A stretch of 64,000 nucleotides of DNA from Nautilus pompilius. Lineage: Eukaryota > Mollusca > Cephalopoda > Nautilida > Nautilidae. The notes below the pieces were generated by a model. It did no database searches. It was not told the origin of the DNA and was given only the letters and a program-made list of their open reading frames with translations. The translations under genes were made by a program, and so were the position numbers. Shown here in pieces: positions 1 to 10,790 of this stretch; position 1 is the first letter of the stretch, and the number at the start of each line of letters is the position of its first letter. The DNA lies in NCBI GenBank assembly GCA_018389105.1, contig JACATO010002127.1, forward strand, positions 310,001 through 374,000, given 5' to 3'.

Positions 1-900
1 CTGTGCAGTGCTGTGACTTTCAATAGGTCTAGTCCACTAACTTAACTTTACTCCCACCCAATCTTCGATATCTGGATAAAATCATTTTTACTGTCAAGTA
101 AACAAAACCTACAAATGCCAGGTATCATAAGACAGGACAGAATCCTCGTGAACGCACAACTGTAGAAAACAAATCAACAGCTGGTCACTGATCAATAAAG
201 CTGGAAATTAAGTCAGTACACATCCAGAGATGTCAGCTACTGGTGGTTGATATGTAGCCAGTCACTATTATGAAGACAAAAGTTGTACTGAATAAAGTTT
301 AACCTGAAGTCATTTTGTACTTGAAAATAGTATACCAAAAACTGTTGTTGGACAAAAGTTATTAGAAGTAAATGTGCACATACACACAACAAATTCTGCT
401 GTATCATGAGAGAATAAATATTTGTAATAGAGCAAAAACTACTAAACTCTATCTATTGTAGCTGTAGTGTGAGGTAAGCACGTTTGCTACCTAGCAAACT
501 CTGTAATTAAAACAAATACAGAGGAAGAAAAAGAAATCAGTGATGGAATAACCAATATACAACTTTATGCATAATTCTACTTTAACATGATAACCAAAAC
601 AAACAAAATACTACTGAACCAACAGTTGTCCTTCATCTATGTTAAAAACGTTTATGCTGTGATTTTGATCACAAGACAAAACTTTATTTTGATTGTGTAC
701 AAAATATGGCTGTTCCACTGGTATGTCCACAATTATGGCATCCACTGTATTTATCTGCATGATTACTTATGGAAACATTACTGATATGTTGAAAAACTAA
801 ATTTCATTGAAGCATTCAAAAAACTTCTTACCTAACTCAGCAGCACATTGATTAGTCAGCAAGTTAAAGGTCAGTATCTGAAAATCAACAAAATACTTAC
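1..900. other. Tepsin intron 7 / unassigned left edge
   Basis: This stretch follows the splice donor of tepsin exon 7 and should be intron of that gene. The remaining tepsin exons lie beyond the left edge. I see no exon here that joins in phase and no recognisable transposon. A small donor-and-acceptor-bounded segment near 830-886 on the minus strand hits a stop in the required phase and was not accepted. Confidence 0.5.
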
Positions 901-975
901 TGGGTTGATGCTTGGGAGAATTTCCAAATCCTTCCATTTTACCAACTCCACACACGTTGCCCATTCCAGTTGGCA
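901..975 (-). CDS. TEPSIN: Tepsin exon 7 (linker start, TGMG/EGFG motifs)
   Basis: The exon is bounded by a TTTTAG acceptor and a GTAAGT donor. It enters in phase 1 and leaves in phase 1. It carries the TGMG and EGFGNSP motifs found just after the ENTH domain in vertebrate tepsin. It is the last tepsin exon I can place in the window. Confidence 0.75.
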
Positions 976-3900
976 CTAAAATTAAGATTAAAGTAATTCA
1001 GGATCTAAAGTTATCTCCCACATCAAGCTTTTTCAAATAACATAAGAAACCAAAAAAAGAAAAACAAAAACAATCAACAACAACAAAAACTTCAGCTGTC
1101 ATTTTTTATAAGAATATTAAAAAAATAAAAACTTAAATGTGTGGGGTTAGACTGAAAATTAGTAGAAAAAACTGGTTTTATTTCCTGGTCAATAATGCCT
1201 TGAAAATTTTGACATTTCAGTTATTTATCATTTTTCAAACCATTATAACAAAAGTCCAGTAAGTTGTAAATATTACAAATTTGCAATGCAGAAACAAACT
1301 CTGTTAGATATTTTTAAAAAGGAAAAGAAAAGACATGAATTATATAACATTAGAAGCAGGCCAGACCCTAAGAATATATGAACAATCAAAGCCAAAAGTT
1401 CAAGGTATCGGACTAGCATGATCAGTCCACTATGATACTTCCAGATACCAAATCCATGCAAATGGTATAATCTGCACTAAAATTCCATTTATAGATCAAT
1501 GAAATCGGTCTAATAAACCTAATAATTTCTAGCAATAAATCAAGGCGATTGATCTACAAAGCCTAATACTCCAAGTACCAGACCAACACAGTCAGTTTAC
1601 TAAGCCTAATAATTCCTAATGTACCACCAGGCAACTGTCAATACCAAATGATGTAATCAAGTAACAAGAGCAATATCTTACATAGATTTTCTCTCATCAT
1701 GACTATAACTTGTTTTCCTTAAGAAGAAATGCTCAGCATTAACAATTTTTATAGTTTTACCTCCAATTTTTGAAATCTTTGACACTTTCTCTTGATGTTC
1801 ATTAGTACCAGTCTCAGTATCAAACAAACATTCAGACAGTTCCTGGTAAAAAAAAAAAATAATTCAGAAAAGAGGTCTCGTACAATAGCTTTCATAAAGT
1901 CTGATAATGAAGCACTGGTACTGACAGATGCATGTAAATAGATTAGAAACCAGATTAAATGTACAAAGATTAAGGTAATTTAAAAAATCATAATTATATG
2001 CATGCTTCCTGAGGAAAGACATTAAAAGTATGAATTATAAAAAAAATAATTTAAGTACTAGGTCATAACGAAAGTTTTGTCAGTTTTTATATTATGTTAA
2101 TTTGGGGTTCATTTTTTGCATGATTGTGAAGGTGTATGTAGATAAGTTGTATATCATTTTGTAGCGTGTGCTTTGGCATACAGTATGCTAAACCTACCTT
2201 TTAAAAAATCATAAAATGGATATTTGTTTCTTAGTTATGAGTGAAGCATGGACAGAAAATTTTTTGTGCCATTTTGCTTCACAAGCTCAAACCAGGCCAC
2301 AAACGTGAGCAAGACAACTCGTACCATTAAGCAGGCATGGGGTGAGGACACAGCCAATGAGCGCACATTACAATGATGGTTTGCAAAGTTTTGATCAGGA
2401 GATGAGTCTCTCAAAGATAAGGAATGGAGCAGACGTCCTTCCAGCTGTGATGACGATTGGCTGAAAGCCCAGATGAAGCCAATCCAAGAAAAAGTGCGAG
2501 AAATTGCTGGAGAGCTTGATGTAAGCACTGCAACTGTTTCTCGGCATCTTGACGCAATCGGCAAGGTGAAAAAAATCTGACAAGTGGGTGCCTCATGAAT
2601 TGAATGAACAACAACAAAATCATCTGGTGGACTGCAACTGGTGTCATCCACTATAACTTCTTGCAACCTGGCGAAACCATCACAGTTGTAAGGTACTGTT
2701 GTGAATTAAACGTTGTTCATCAGAAACTGTCCAAACAACAGCCGGCATTGGTGAATAGAAGAGGCCCAATCCTGTTCCAGACAATGATCGTCATCATGTT
2801 GCAAAAGTGACTCTTCAGAAACTGAACAGGTTGGGGTACAAAGTTCTCTGTCACCCAACCTATTCAACAGACCTTTCTCCCACAGACTACCACTACCACC
2901 TTTTCAAATACCTCAACAGCTTCCTCCTATGAAATCCTTCTCCAACCAAGCAGCAATTGAAACTGCCTTCAACAGTTTATCGACTCCAGAAATCCAGATG
3001 TTTTCAAAATGGCATAAATGCACTTGTAACTTGTTGGCAGAAGTGTATTGATTATAATGGAATTTCCTTTGATTAATAAACTCCACGTTCAGCAACGATA
3101 TCGTCTCGTTGTGGTAAAAAAAGTGACAAAACGTTTGTAACAACCTGATACTTTAATGTCTGGAGCTATTCTGCAATTTAAAAACACCAAAAACTAGTGA
3201 AATATACTAAAAAAAACAATTAAATAAGTGTCTGGACTCTCCAAACAAAGACTACATATTTCCACTGTTGTTTACAAAGTTACTACTCTGAGCATAAAGC
3301 AGCTATCAATTTTATCAAGCTAAACAAAATTTTAATATTGCAGACCAATTTGTATGCCATAAATTTACAAACTAAGTAAAACAACAACAAAATACAAATT
3401 AAAATTATTTTTCAGAAGTGAGTAGTTGTTTTCTTTACAATCTCTACCTAAATAAAAACGAATGGGTATTCTCATTACTAAACTACATATGCTGACAAAT
3501 TCCTTCGTAATTAACAACCCAATAAATCATACTCCCATTCCTAATTTGTCCTTGCTTAAAAACTAAATATAAATAGGTAAAAAAAAGGACAATCTTTTAC
3601 TGCCTTAACAACCATTTTACCTGGGCTATTTTTCTCACCATCACATATTGAACATTTCCGTGAAGAGGGTCAGATGGTCCACTGAACTCTGAAAATGACA
3701 CAAGTTACAGTAAACTTAAGTTATGTTTCAATCTGATCTTTTATAACTCATCAGTCTAACAGGTGTGAAATAAGAGAATTATTGATCCAAATAAATGAGA
3801 AACTATTAAATAATGTTCAAGTAATAAATAGAATATTCTAAATACTGGATATACATAAACATATGCATATACATATATTCATATACCCTGTCTGTTTCTG

Positions 3901-6900
3901 GAAATGGGTTCAGTTCAGATGATAGTGGCAATTAAAAATTTTCCATCTTTTTTAACAATAAAACATTCGCTCACCTGCATACAATCTGGAAATAATCACA
4001 TTTCATCTTTTCATTATTTTTTTACCCTGGTTTAACCACTTAAAGGGAGATCTAAATAAAGTTTTAAAAATAGGTATTTTGAGCATGTGGACAGCAACAG
4101 ATTAGCTTAACTATCTATAGTTAAGAATACTTGACTTGGGCTCCTAGTTTTAAATTAAACAATTGTTTTGGAAATATGAATAAAAAGAATAAATTATCAG
4201 TGACAACAGTCAGTGATGCTAGTGTAAATTGGCATTATAATCATGAGCACTTTCTTTATCACTGGGAGTGAGCCTTGTATAAGCTGCTTTTTAAATAAAC
4301 AACATGACAAATTAGTTATGAAGGGCTGTTCCTTTTTCCTTGTCAACCCTATCCTAATTTTTGAGGTTTAAGGAGATGATATTGGATATTAGCCTTTGTG
4401 GTGGTGAAAGTACAAACGTTTACCCACAGAACCTGTTAGATGTACCTCGTGCAAGAAGAAAACATGATAGTCCAGTAGTTAACCACTAAACTACCAGCTG
4501 TTTTTTTGGCTGAGAAACAAAAAATGAAGAGACCCATCAACAGCAGGCTTGGATGTTGATGGGGACAGACACAATGGATGACATATGATGGACATACAGT
4601 TAAAAATCTAGAATGCTAATTATTTTGTACTTCACTAACACAAAATAAAAATATTCACTCTTATGCAAATAAACCTAAAAAATTTAATTATGCAAACACT
4701 TTTGAAAGTTTAAAATGAAAACAAAACAAAAACCAAACTCAATTACTTACTAGTTGCTTCCTTTATTCCTTGTGCCTGTCTTCTCAACCCGTGTCGAAAG
4801 TCAGGATTGCCATTTTCTACAATGTATTTCATTAACTTCAGCACCTGTAGTAAGTAAATCCAAAGAATCTGAAGAAAGTAATGAGACTGTTTTACGGGTT
4901 TTATAAAAGTACTATCATCTTTTTCAACAAAAATCAAAAGGCCATAATGCCTTTAGCACATCGTCCTATATCAGAGCATAGGTAGCGCAAAATAAAAAAG
5001 TGAATGACCGAACAGAGGAAAGATTTTAATTTTTGTTAAATAATTATAACACATATCTAATTCAAAATTCCAGGTTAGCATTCCTCATTACACTCATCCT
5101 TTGACAATTTTTAAAAACGTGTTTTATTTGGAACTCTACAAAAAAAAGTTAAAGACAATAAAGGGGACGTAACTCTGGGTGTACACAGAGATACCTAGTC
5201 AGAACAGAACTATTAAAATATCTGCATAATAAACTCTGTTCATTACACAGCTTCTAAACCAAATAGTGAAAAACTTGATAATAAACTTTTACATAATATT
5301 TTAACATAATAAAGCCAATTAAACAATGTTTTAATGGTTTGTACTACACATTCTCCTTAGTAATTTCACTCCTGGAGATGCAACTGTATTGCAAACAAAA
5401 AAATTTTGGGTGATGTAACAATTTTGGATAAGACAGTTGAATAACATCTCATGTTGTTGTATGATGTGAAGATAAAGCTGCTAATTCTTGTGTTAAAGAA
5501 CAGTAAAATTGTTTGGCAGATCTGAAATAATGCCACTTAACATTATATTATAGATAAAAATTTTGTCATATTAAGTTCTCTATTTGAAATTCAGACAGTA
5601 AGCAGATTAACCATTTTGCTACTACTTACAACAAATACTCTCATCCTCTTGCTTTCTTGATCACACAGATGATAAGTACATGTTGTTTGATAATCTTCAT
5701 TAAATCAAATGCCAGTATGCACCACAAGGCTTTAGCAGTTAATATCCATTACTGATAATTATAGAAATCAATCTATCTTTAGGTTGGCAGAAAAATGGTT
5801 TGTATGTATACACACACACTCGACTTTTGTTTCCTTTTGAGACAGGAGCATTAAGCCCTGACTTCTTATTTGTTAGAAAATATTCAGGGACAACCAAAAT
5901 TATTCATCACTTGAAATAATTTTTGTTGCTTAAGTGTATGCAAAATTTAAGGTTTTTTTTTTCTTTTGCTTATGATTTATCATTGTATGTACAGCCTTTG
6001 TTATAACAATATCCTTTAATTAAAACAGTATTGGAAAGTCTAATTTATTGATGTCTGCTATAAATGCAAGCTTCACATCTGTAACAAATGCTCACTATCT
6101 TGTTTAAAACATAAGGTGGTACAATAGTTTGGGTTACCACTGCACATATATATACTACTTATTTAAAGCCATGCATTTAAAAAAAGAGTACTGTTTATCT
6201 GTTTTGGTCTCAGCATTCTGAATAAAAGGATAAATGGTGTGAAAACGTAGCAGGTTATTTAATTGGAACAGCGCAAACCATTCTTTTTTCAATGAGATCT
6301 GTTAACTGATGCTGGCTTCACTTTCTAACAAAAGGTTAAATGATTGGACACTTTATACTTTACCTTTAACTTGGAATGGGCAGATTTCTTCTCCAGCCTA
6401 TCAACAAGGAATTCAAGTAAGCTCTCACAATATCCGTTGGATTCATAACTAATATCCAAACAATAGTTAAGAAAATAAGATATCAAATGTACACATGCAC
6501 ACACATTAGAACTAATTTAACTCATACATGATTGAAATTCATTTTAATTTAGTTAAAAATAATCAATCATAATGAAATTGTTGTCATATCCCCTATTTCA
6601 CCAAGTCAGAGTCCAGAACACTAACCAGATGAGGAATGGGATGATTTGGCATTACAAATGAACTACTAAAGTCAGTCTTTTTAAAACTCCTGTTTAGCTA
6701 TGGCAGAAAACTCAACCAATGATCCAGTACAGAAAAGCAAGAATAAAAACATGCATTGGTCCCTCAGTCATGCTAGACTAACATACAAAGCATTTAGCCA
6801 TGTGTCACTCATATAATGGAAGTGTATACATGGAAAAAATGTGTGATAATTACATACAGTATTGTAAATAATTATGAAAAGAGAGGAAAACTGGGTATAA

Positions 6901-9900
6901 AAAGCAAATAATATGTGATAGAATCAAATCTTGCATAAAAATGAAATGTTCCATAGTACAGCACTGTGTTGATATAGTAGCCTGAGTGGTTGTCATCCAA
7001 GCAATCAGAAAGTGCCACAACTACAAAAAAATTACAAATGTTTGGGCAGTGATACCATTATATTTTGATGTATAGTGAATACTATGAATCCTGGAAAAAA
7101 AAAAATATTACAAGACAAATACATAAAAGTCAAAGTTTAGCTAGGGATGGCTACTCCATGTGGTGGATTGCAGCGAGACTTCGTGTCTCAGGACCTGCCG
7201 TATGCAAGTCTGAGGATGATGTGTAAAACAGTGCATGCAATCAAAGAAAAAAAATGCAAACTCTTCACAAGAGATGTTAAGTAACTCAGGATATGTTCTC
7301 TGCATGCCATGACAAGCCACTAAAGTTTTTGCAAATGACCTAGCTGCAATTACAGGTGTTGAAGATACACATTAGGGCAAAATGGTGTCAATGGATGTGA
7401 AGGAAACCAGACGGAAGGGCTGAAATGGGCAGCAGAATGAAACAGTGGGATGACCAAACATGGAAAGGAGGTGCTCTTTACAGATGGGACCAAGTTTGAA
7501 CTGTTTGGCAATAATCAGCAGCAGTTTGTCCCAAGGTGGAGAGGGGAGGTATAACAGTTGGTGTACAACAGTTAAAATGAAGCACGAGAATAGTCTCTAA
7601 CAAAAGTGTGGAGCTACATATCAATCAGCCAAGGGTGTTAGAGATTTGCATAAAATCAAAGATATACTGACTGCCTCAGGCACAGGCAGATTCACGTCCA
7701 TCTTGCCATTCCCTCAGGAAAATATCTCACTAAGTGAGGATTCATCTTCTGACATGACAACCCCAAACGTACAGCCACTATGGTGAAAACTATTTGGAAT
7801 GCAAAGAGATCGACAAAGACGCCCTAACCTGCACAAAGTTCTGGCATGAACATCACTAAGGGTACACAAGTTTATATGGCTACCTAGAAAGTCAAACCTC
7901 CACCAAACACTCTGAATGGATCAAGGAAAGTGCTACAGGGTATTTGGAACAATATTCCAGTCATAAATTGATAGTATACAATGTATTCATTTTTCTTTTA
8001 AATATTTTCTGTAAAAATGCATTGTATATATTATACATATACAATTACTCATTATTTATGCATATCCTGTGTTTCTCTCCATGATTATTTCCAATATTGT
8101 TGGTGTCACCGTAAGCTTCCTTAACCAGCATTTTAAAATTTTCATATTAAAACAAAGCATTGTGTTTCAACCAAAATATGAAATTCCAAAATTTTTCTTT
8201 AAAAGCTGGGCTCACTATGCTCTAGTTTCCATAAGCACCTCACACACCCAACAAGTTAAAACTACTTTATGGGACCTCAAAACAGAGTCTTGCTAAGCAA
8301 AGTTTAATAGAGCTGTAAATCAATAAATACTTCTTTCTGAATACTTACCATATGGAGATAAATTCAGCATGTAATGATGGAGATGATGATAGTACAAATT
8401 CTGTATTAAACCAAATTGTTTTGTGCAAACTTTGAATTGTTAAGTGTTATCTTAAGGGTCATAGTAGTTCTTTACTTCTATTCAAATACTAAACATTTTT
8501 AATATAGTAAGCAATAATTTAGTGCCAATGTTAGTAAACACCACTGAATGGCTGTCAGCTTTGTATACCAAGTCAACAAGATGTAAATTAGTCTCTTCAT
8601 TATTAAATGAATTCAGGTTTCACCACCCAGCTTGCTAAAATGCTTAAAAACATCTCTCCCTCTCTCTTGCACACACCTATAAAATCAAAGTTAAATAAAG
8701 TTTTTTTACATAATATCAGAAATTTTCATTTCCTTTTAAGATGATAAAACAATTTACTTCTTGTTGCATTTTACTAATTAAAGATTTTAAATTCTGACAA
8801 AAATATAACCCCCCCTAATTTACTTAGGAAGAATATGATAGATGAAGCAGAAGAGAGAAAAATAGCAAGTAAATGAGCAATGGAGCAGAGAAAGATAGCA
8901 AGCAGGCAATGGGGTGGAAAGTGCCCTAGATTTAATTATTTCTGCTGAAAACCTGGTAAAGATACTGTTGATCTCTTTGTACAAGTAACCAGGAATGGGA
9001 GAGTTGTCATCTGCTGTGGCTTTTAACACTAAGCTGACCTGTAACAAGTAGTAAACAAAGTGATAATTATTACAATTTTTCCATTAGTTGACAAGAAGGA
9101 ACACCTGAGCAGCTGTTTCCTTTCAACATAATTCACTGTAGGAGAAAAAAGGTAAAATCTCAGCTGCTGAAATGCAAGAAAAATTGGAGGTTTCCTTAGT
9201 TTATGACTCGTAATGTATGCATTAAAACCATGGTTACATATACTTTCCTGAAAAAAAAATCATCTAACACATTCTTTAACTCTTGATTTGTTTTCTATTT
9301 ATAGCACATTACAACATGAAATCAAAACAAACCTAAACAATTCAGTTTGGTTTTAGAATGCATACAACTACAGCTATGGCCAGTATGCAGGTGATCTTTT
9401 AATAAGATTTTCATCTAAAGGTAGACACGCATGAAACTGACAGGTAAAATATTGAGGCTCCATGTGTGATCAAGCACTTGTGCTAACCAGTCTTGTGCAG
9501 TGTTGCAATCTGACTATTCAAATCGTGCTCAGCGGATTTCAGATTCAGCAGATAGGCTGGCCAGGGTAAGACCTAGGTAGCTAACCCTAACCATGATGGC
9601 ACAATACTCTGGTAGGGGTACAGTAGTAACTATTGCTGGATAAAGATAATTTCACAAATGCAGATTCCTCATAGCAGTCTTGTGCAGGAAATGGTAACTC
9701 TGAGCTAACCTGTTTGAGGCCTATCTCTGGTGAGTGTTTGAGCAGTTAACCGTTATATTACTTTAGTGTTGCAGTCTGTTTTGCTTGAGGCAGAGTAATC
9801 ATTATTCTTATTGTAGTTACAAGGTTTTGCTGCATTGCATGCCAAATCTAACCCCAAAGTCAACCTACTTCTGCAATAATGAAAAAAAAAAAAACTTAGT

Positions 9901-10682
9901 AAAAGAATAGTTGAAATGGGTTGCAAAGTTCAGATGCAGACGAAATTATTTAACTCTTTTTCCACAAGTGAAGTTTTCAAGTTTTGTAGTGAAAATATGG
10001 ACACTGAGCATCAAGCTGAAACCAAAGACTTTGCAGATTTAACAAGGGATAGTAGACAAAGACTCGGCCATTTTGTGAGCACTGTAGATGGGAATTCGCC
10101 ATCAGGTATCTGATCAAACAAGCAGTGCTTTGTATCACACTCCAAAAAAACTACTGAAATGTCAGACCAAAGCCATGAACACACAGTACTGCTGTTGCTG
10201 TCAGCTGGTTATCGAACATGGTCAACATTCACTGCTCAAGAAACCCCTTGGGTTTGATTCTTCGACAGATTGGAAATGTGGGAGGACATCGTCAATTCTC
10301 TTGCACCAACTCGGAAGATAACGCGTCCGATTTGACACCAACCGTAATAGTCAATGGTAAATTCTCCCGCCCAACATATTTACGAATGTCAGTGAGTATG
10401 GATACGCAGTGAGCCAACTGAAGTCGATCTTATTGTTAATATAAACTGGGGGTTGGCCGACAGGGCGGCGAGTTGACTGTATAACAACAAAAAATAGATA
10501 AAGAAGCCGGACAAGTCTAGAGAGAGGATTGGGATGGGGTCATGCAGGCAATTTTGCTTATTCGATCTTTCGGAAAAGTCGCGCCTGAGAGAGAGAGAGA
10601 GAGCGAGAATGAAGCGCAGAGTACACCCCCGGGGGGAGCTGCTTACTTTGCTCACAAAGGAAACTCTGTCTACGACCTCCAT
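901..10682 (-). CDS. TEPSIN: Tepsin (AP-4 accessory ENTH protein), 5' half, partial
   Basis: Tepsin is the ENTH/VHS-type protein that binds the AP-4 adaptor complex on trans-Golgi vesicles. Seven coding exons on the minus strand join with consistent phases: 10682-10647, 9038-8953, 6448-6364, 4844-4751, 3688-3621, 1842-1761 and 975-901. They encode about 175 residues. Residues 5-130 match the ENTH fold of tepsin in order: DRVSF, the ADDNSPIPGYLYKEI segment, a helix with SLLEFLVDRL, KLKVLKLMKYIVENG, and the family hallmark SGPSDPLHGN. The linker then has TGMG followed by EGFGNSP, as in vertebrate tepsin. The second (VHS-like) domain and the AP-4 binding motifs would be off the left edge. Flies and nematodes lack tepsin as far as I know. 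Identification rests on recalled family sequence, not on a search. Confidence 0.85.
1761..1842 (-). CDS. TEPSIN: Tepsin exon 6 (end of ENTH domain)
   Basis: The acceptor TTACCAG and donor GTAAAA frame 27 codons plus one base. It begins ELSECLFD, equivalent to the last ENTH helix of tepsin, followed by a polar Lys/Glu/Thr-rich linker. Confidence 0.75.
2058..3148 (+). mobile_element. Decayed mariner element A1
   Basis: The copy has imperfect terminal inverted repeats of about 30 bp with a shared core GTTTTGTCA, flanked by TA dinucleotides, the mariner target site. The plus strand inside reads as a mariner transposase with stops and shifts. It starts MDRKFF near 2249, continues with a helix-turn-helix region (AWGEDTANERTLQ, FAKF, GDESL, RRPSSCDDD) and ends with a [11 protein letters not shown] stretch near 2859-2894 and WQKCID near 3033. 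It sits in tepsin intron 5, antisense to the gene. It is the same family as the copy at 32272-33342. Confidence 0.8.
3621..3688 (-). CDS. TEPSIN: Tepsin exon 5 (SGPSDPLHGN)
   Basis: A TTTTCAG acceptor and GTAAAA donor frame 68 bases, which with one carried base give 23 codons. The peptide holds SGPSDPLHGN, the most diagnostic tepsin ENTH motif I recognise, followed by an amphipathic helix ending in KIAQ. Confidence 0.85.
4462..4505 (+). repeat. tRNA-SINE head fragment
   Basis: A short stretch with TAGTCCAGTAGTTAACCAC followed by TAAACTACCAG resembles the tRNA-like head of the SINE at 36080-36175. Only the head is recognisable and no boundaries are visible. Confidence 0.35.
4751..4844 (-). 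CDS. TEPSIN: Tepsin exon 4 (ENTH helix)
   Basis: The acceptor CTACAG and donor GTAAGT frame 31 codons plus one base. The peptide starts VLKLMKYIVENGNPDF, the core ENTH helix pair, and ends in RRQAQGIKEAT, matching the helix before the SGPSDPLHGN motif. Confidence 0.85.
6364..6448 (-). CDS. TEPSIN: Tepsin exon 3 (ENTH helices)
   Basis: The exon enters with two bases carried and leaves in phase 0 at a GTAAAG donor. It encodes SYESNGYCESLLEFLVDRL and then KKSAHSKLK, aligning residue by residue with tepsin. Confidence 0.85.
6857..8099 (+). mobile_element. Decayed Tc1-like element B1
   Basis: Terminal inverted repeats of roughly 25 bp start CAGTATTG at the left (after TA) and end in the complementary CAATATTG at the right. 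Inside, the plus strand shows Tc1 transposase pieces in shifting frames. These are a VLFTDGTKFELFG stretch around the first catalytic Asp (about 7470-7510), KGVRDLHKIKDIL (about 7630-7675), and a degenerate region corresponding to the second Asp near 7745-7790. It lies in tepsin intron 2 and pairs with the copy at 27297-28577. Confidence 0.75.
8953..9038 (-). CDS. TEPSIN: Tepsin exon 2 (ENTH N-terminal part)
   Basis: The TTACAG acceptor is clear. The peptide VSLVLKATADDNSPIPGYLY is followed by KEINSIFT and matches the first ENTH helices of tepsin. The end is chosen at CCAG|GTTTTC because only that donor joins exon 3 in phase. It adds two residues relative to the vertebrate protein, so this boundary is less sure. 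Confidence 0.75.
9039..10646 (-). other. Tepsin intron 1
   Basis: No exon that fits tepsin lies here. A (GA)n run is at about 10590-10607. Sequence from about 10200 onward is richer in CpG than the rest and belongs to the promoter-proximal zone. Short overlapping reading frames near 9916-10412 have no recognisable homology. Confidence 0.5.
10647..10682 (-). CDS. TEPSIN: Tepsin exon 1 (start codon)
   Basis: ATG at 10682 opens the 12-residue peptide MEVVDRVSFVSK, ending at a GTAAGC donor. DRVSF followed by exon 2 aligns without a gap to the DRLSF start of the tepsin ENTH domain. The frame is open upstream to a TTG at 10718, but no upstream in-frame ATG is seen, so this ATG is the likely start. 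Confidence 0.8.
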
Positions 10683-10689
10683 CAGCGCA

Positions 10690-10790
10690 GTAACTTTTCT
10701 GAACAGATCAAGATCCAAACGCCATATTGTCTGCTCACGGACTAGGTAGCGCCAAGAGTTATCCCCCCCTCCCTTTGAACGGTCTAATTA
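10690..10790 (-). promoter_or_regulatory. Tepsin core promoter / 5' UTR with YY1-like motif
   Basis: Directly upstream of the tepsin ATG the minus strand has ACAATATGGCG (about 10719-10729), close to the YY1 core that often overlaps start sites of TATA-less housekeeping genes. A C/G tract lies at about 10760-10775. The region is CpG-richer than its surroundings. No TATA box is seen. The exact transcription start is not determinable. Confidence 0.45.

Noticed and set aside
830..886. Possible tepsin exon 8 on the minus strand between a TTTTCAG acceptor and a GTAAGA donor
   Set aside because: In the phase set by exon 7 it meets TAA after four codons, and the other frames do not resemble tepsin.
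9440..9760. Possible repeat with the motif CAGTCTTGTGCAG twice
   Set aside because: No ends, boxes or coding remnants could be recognised.
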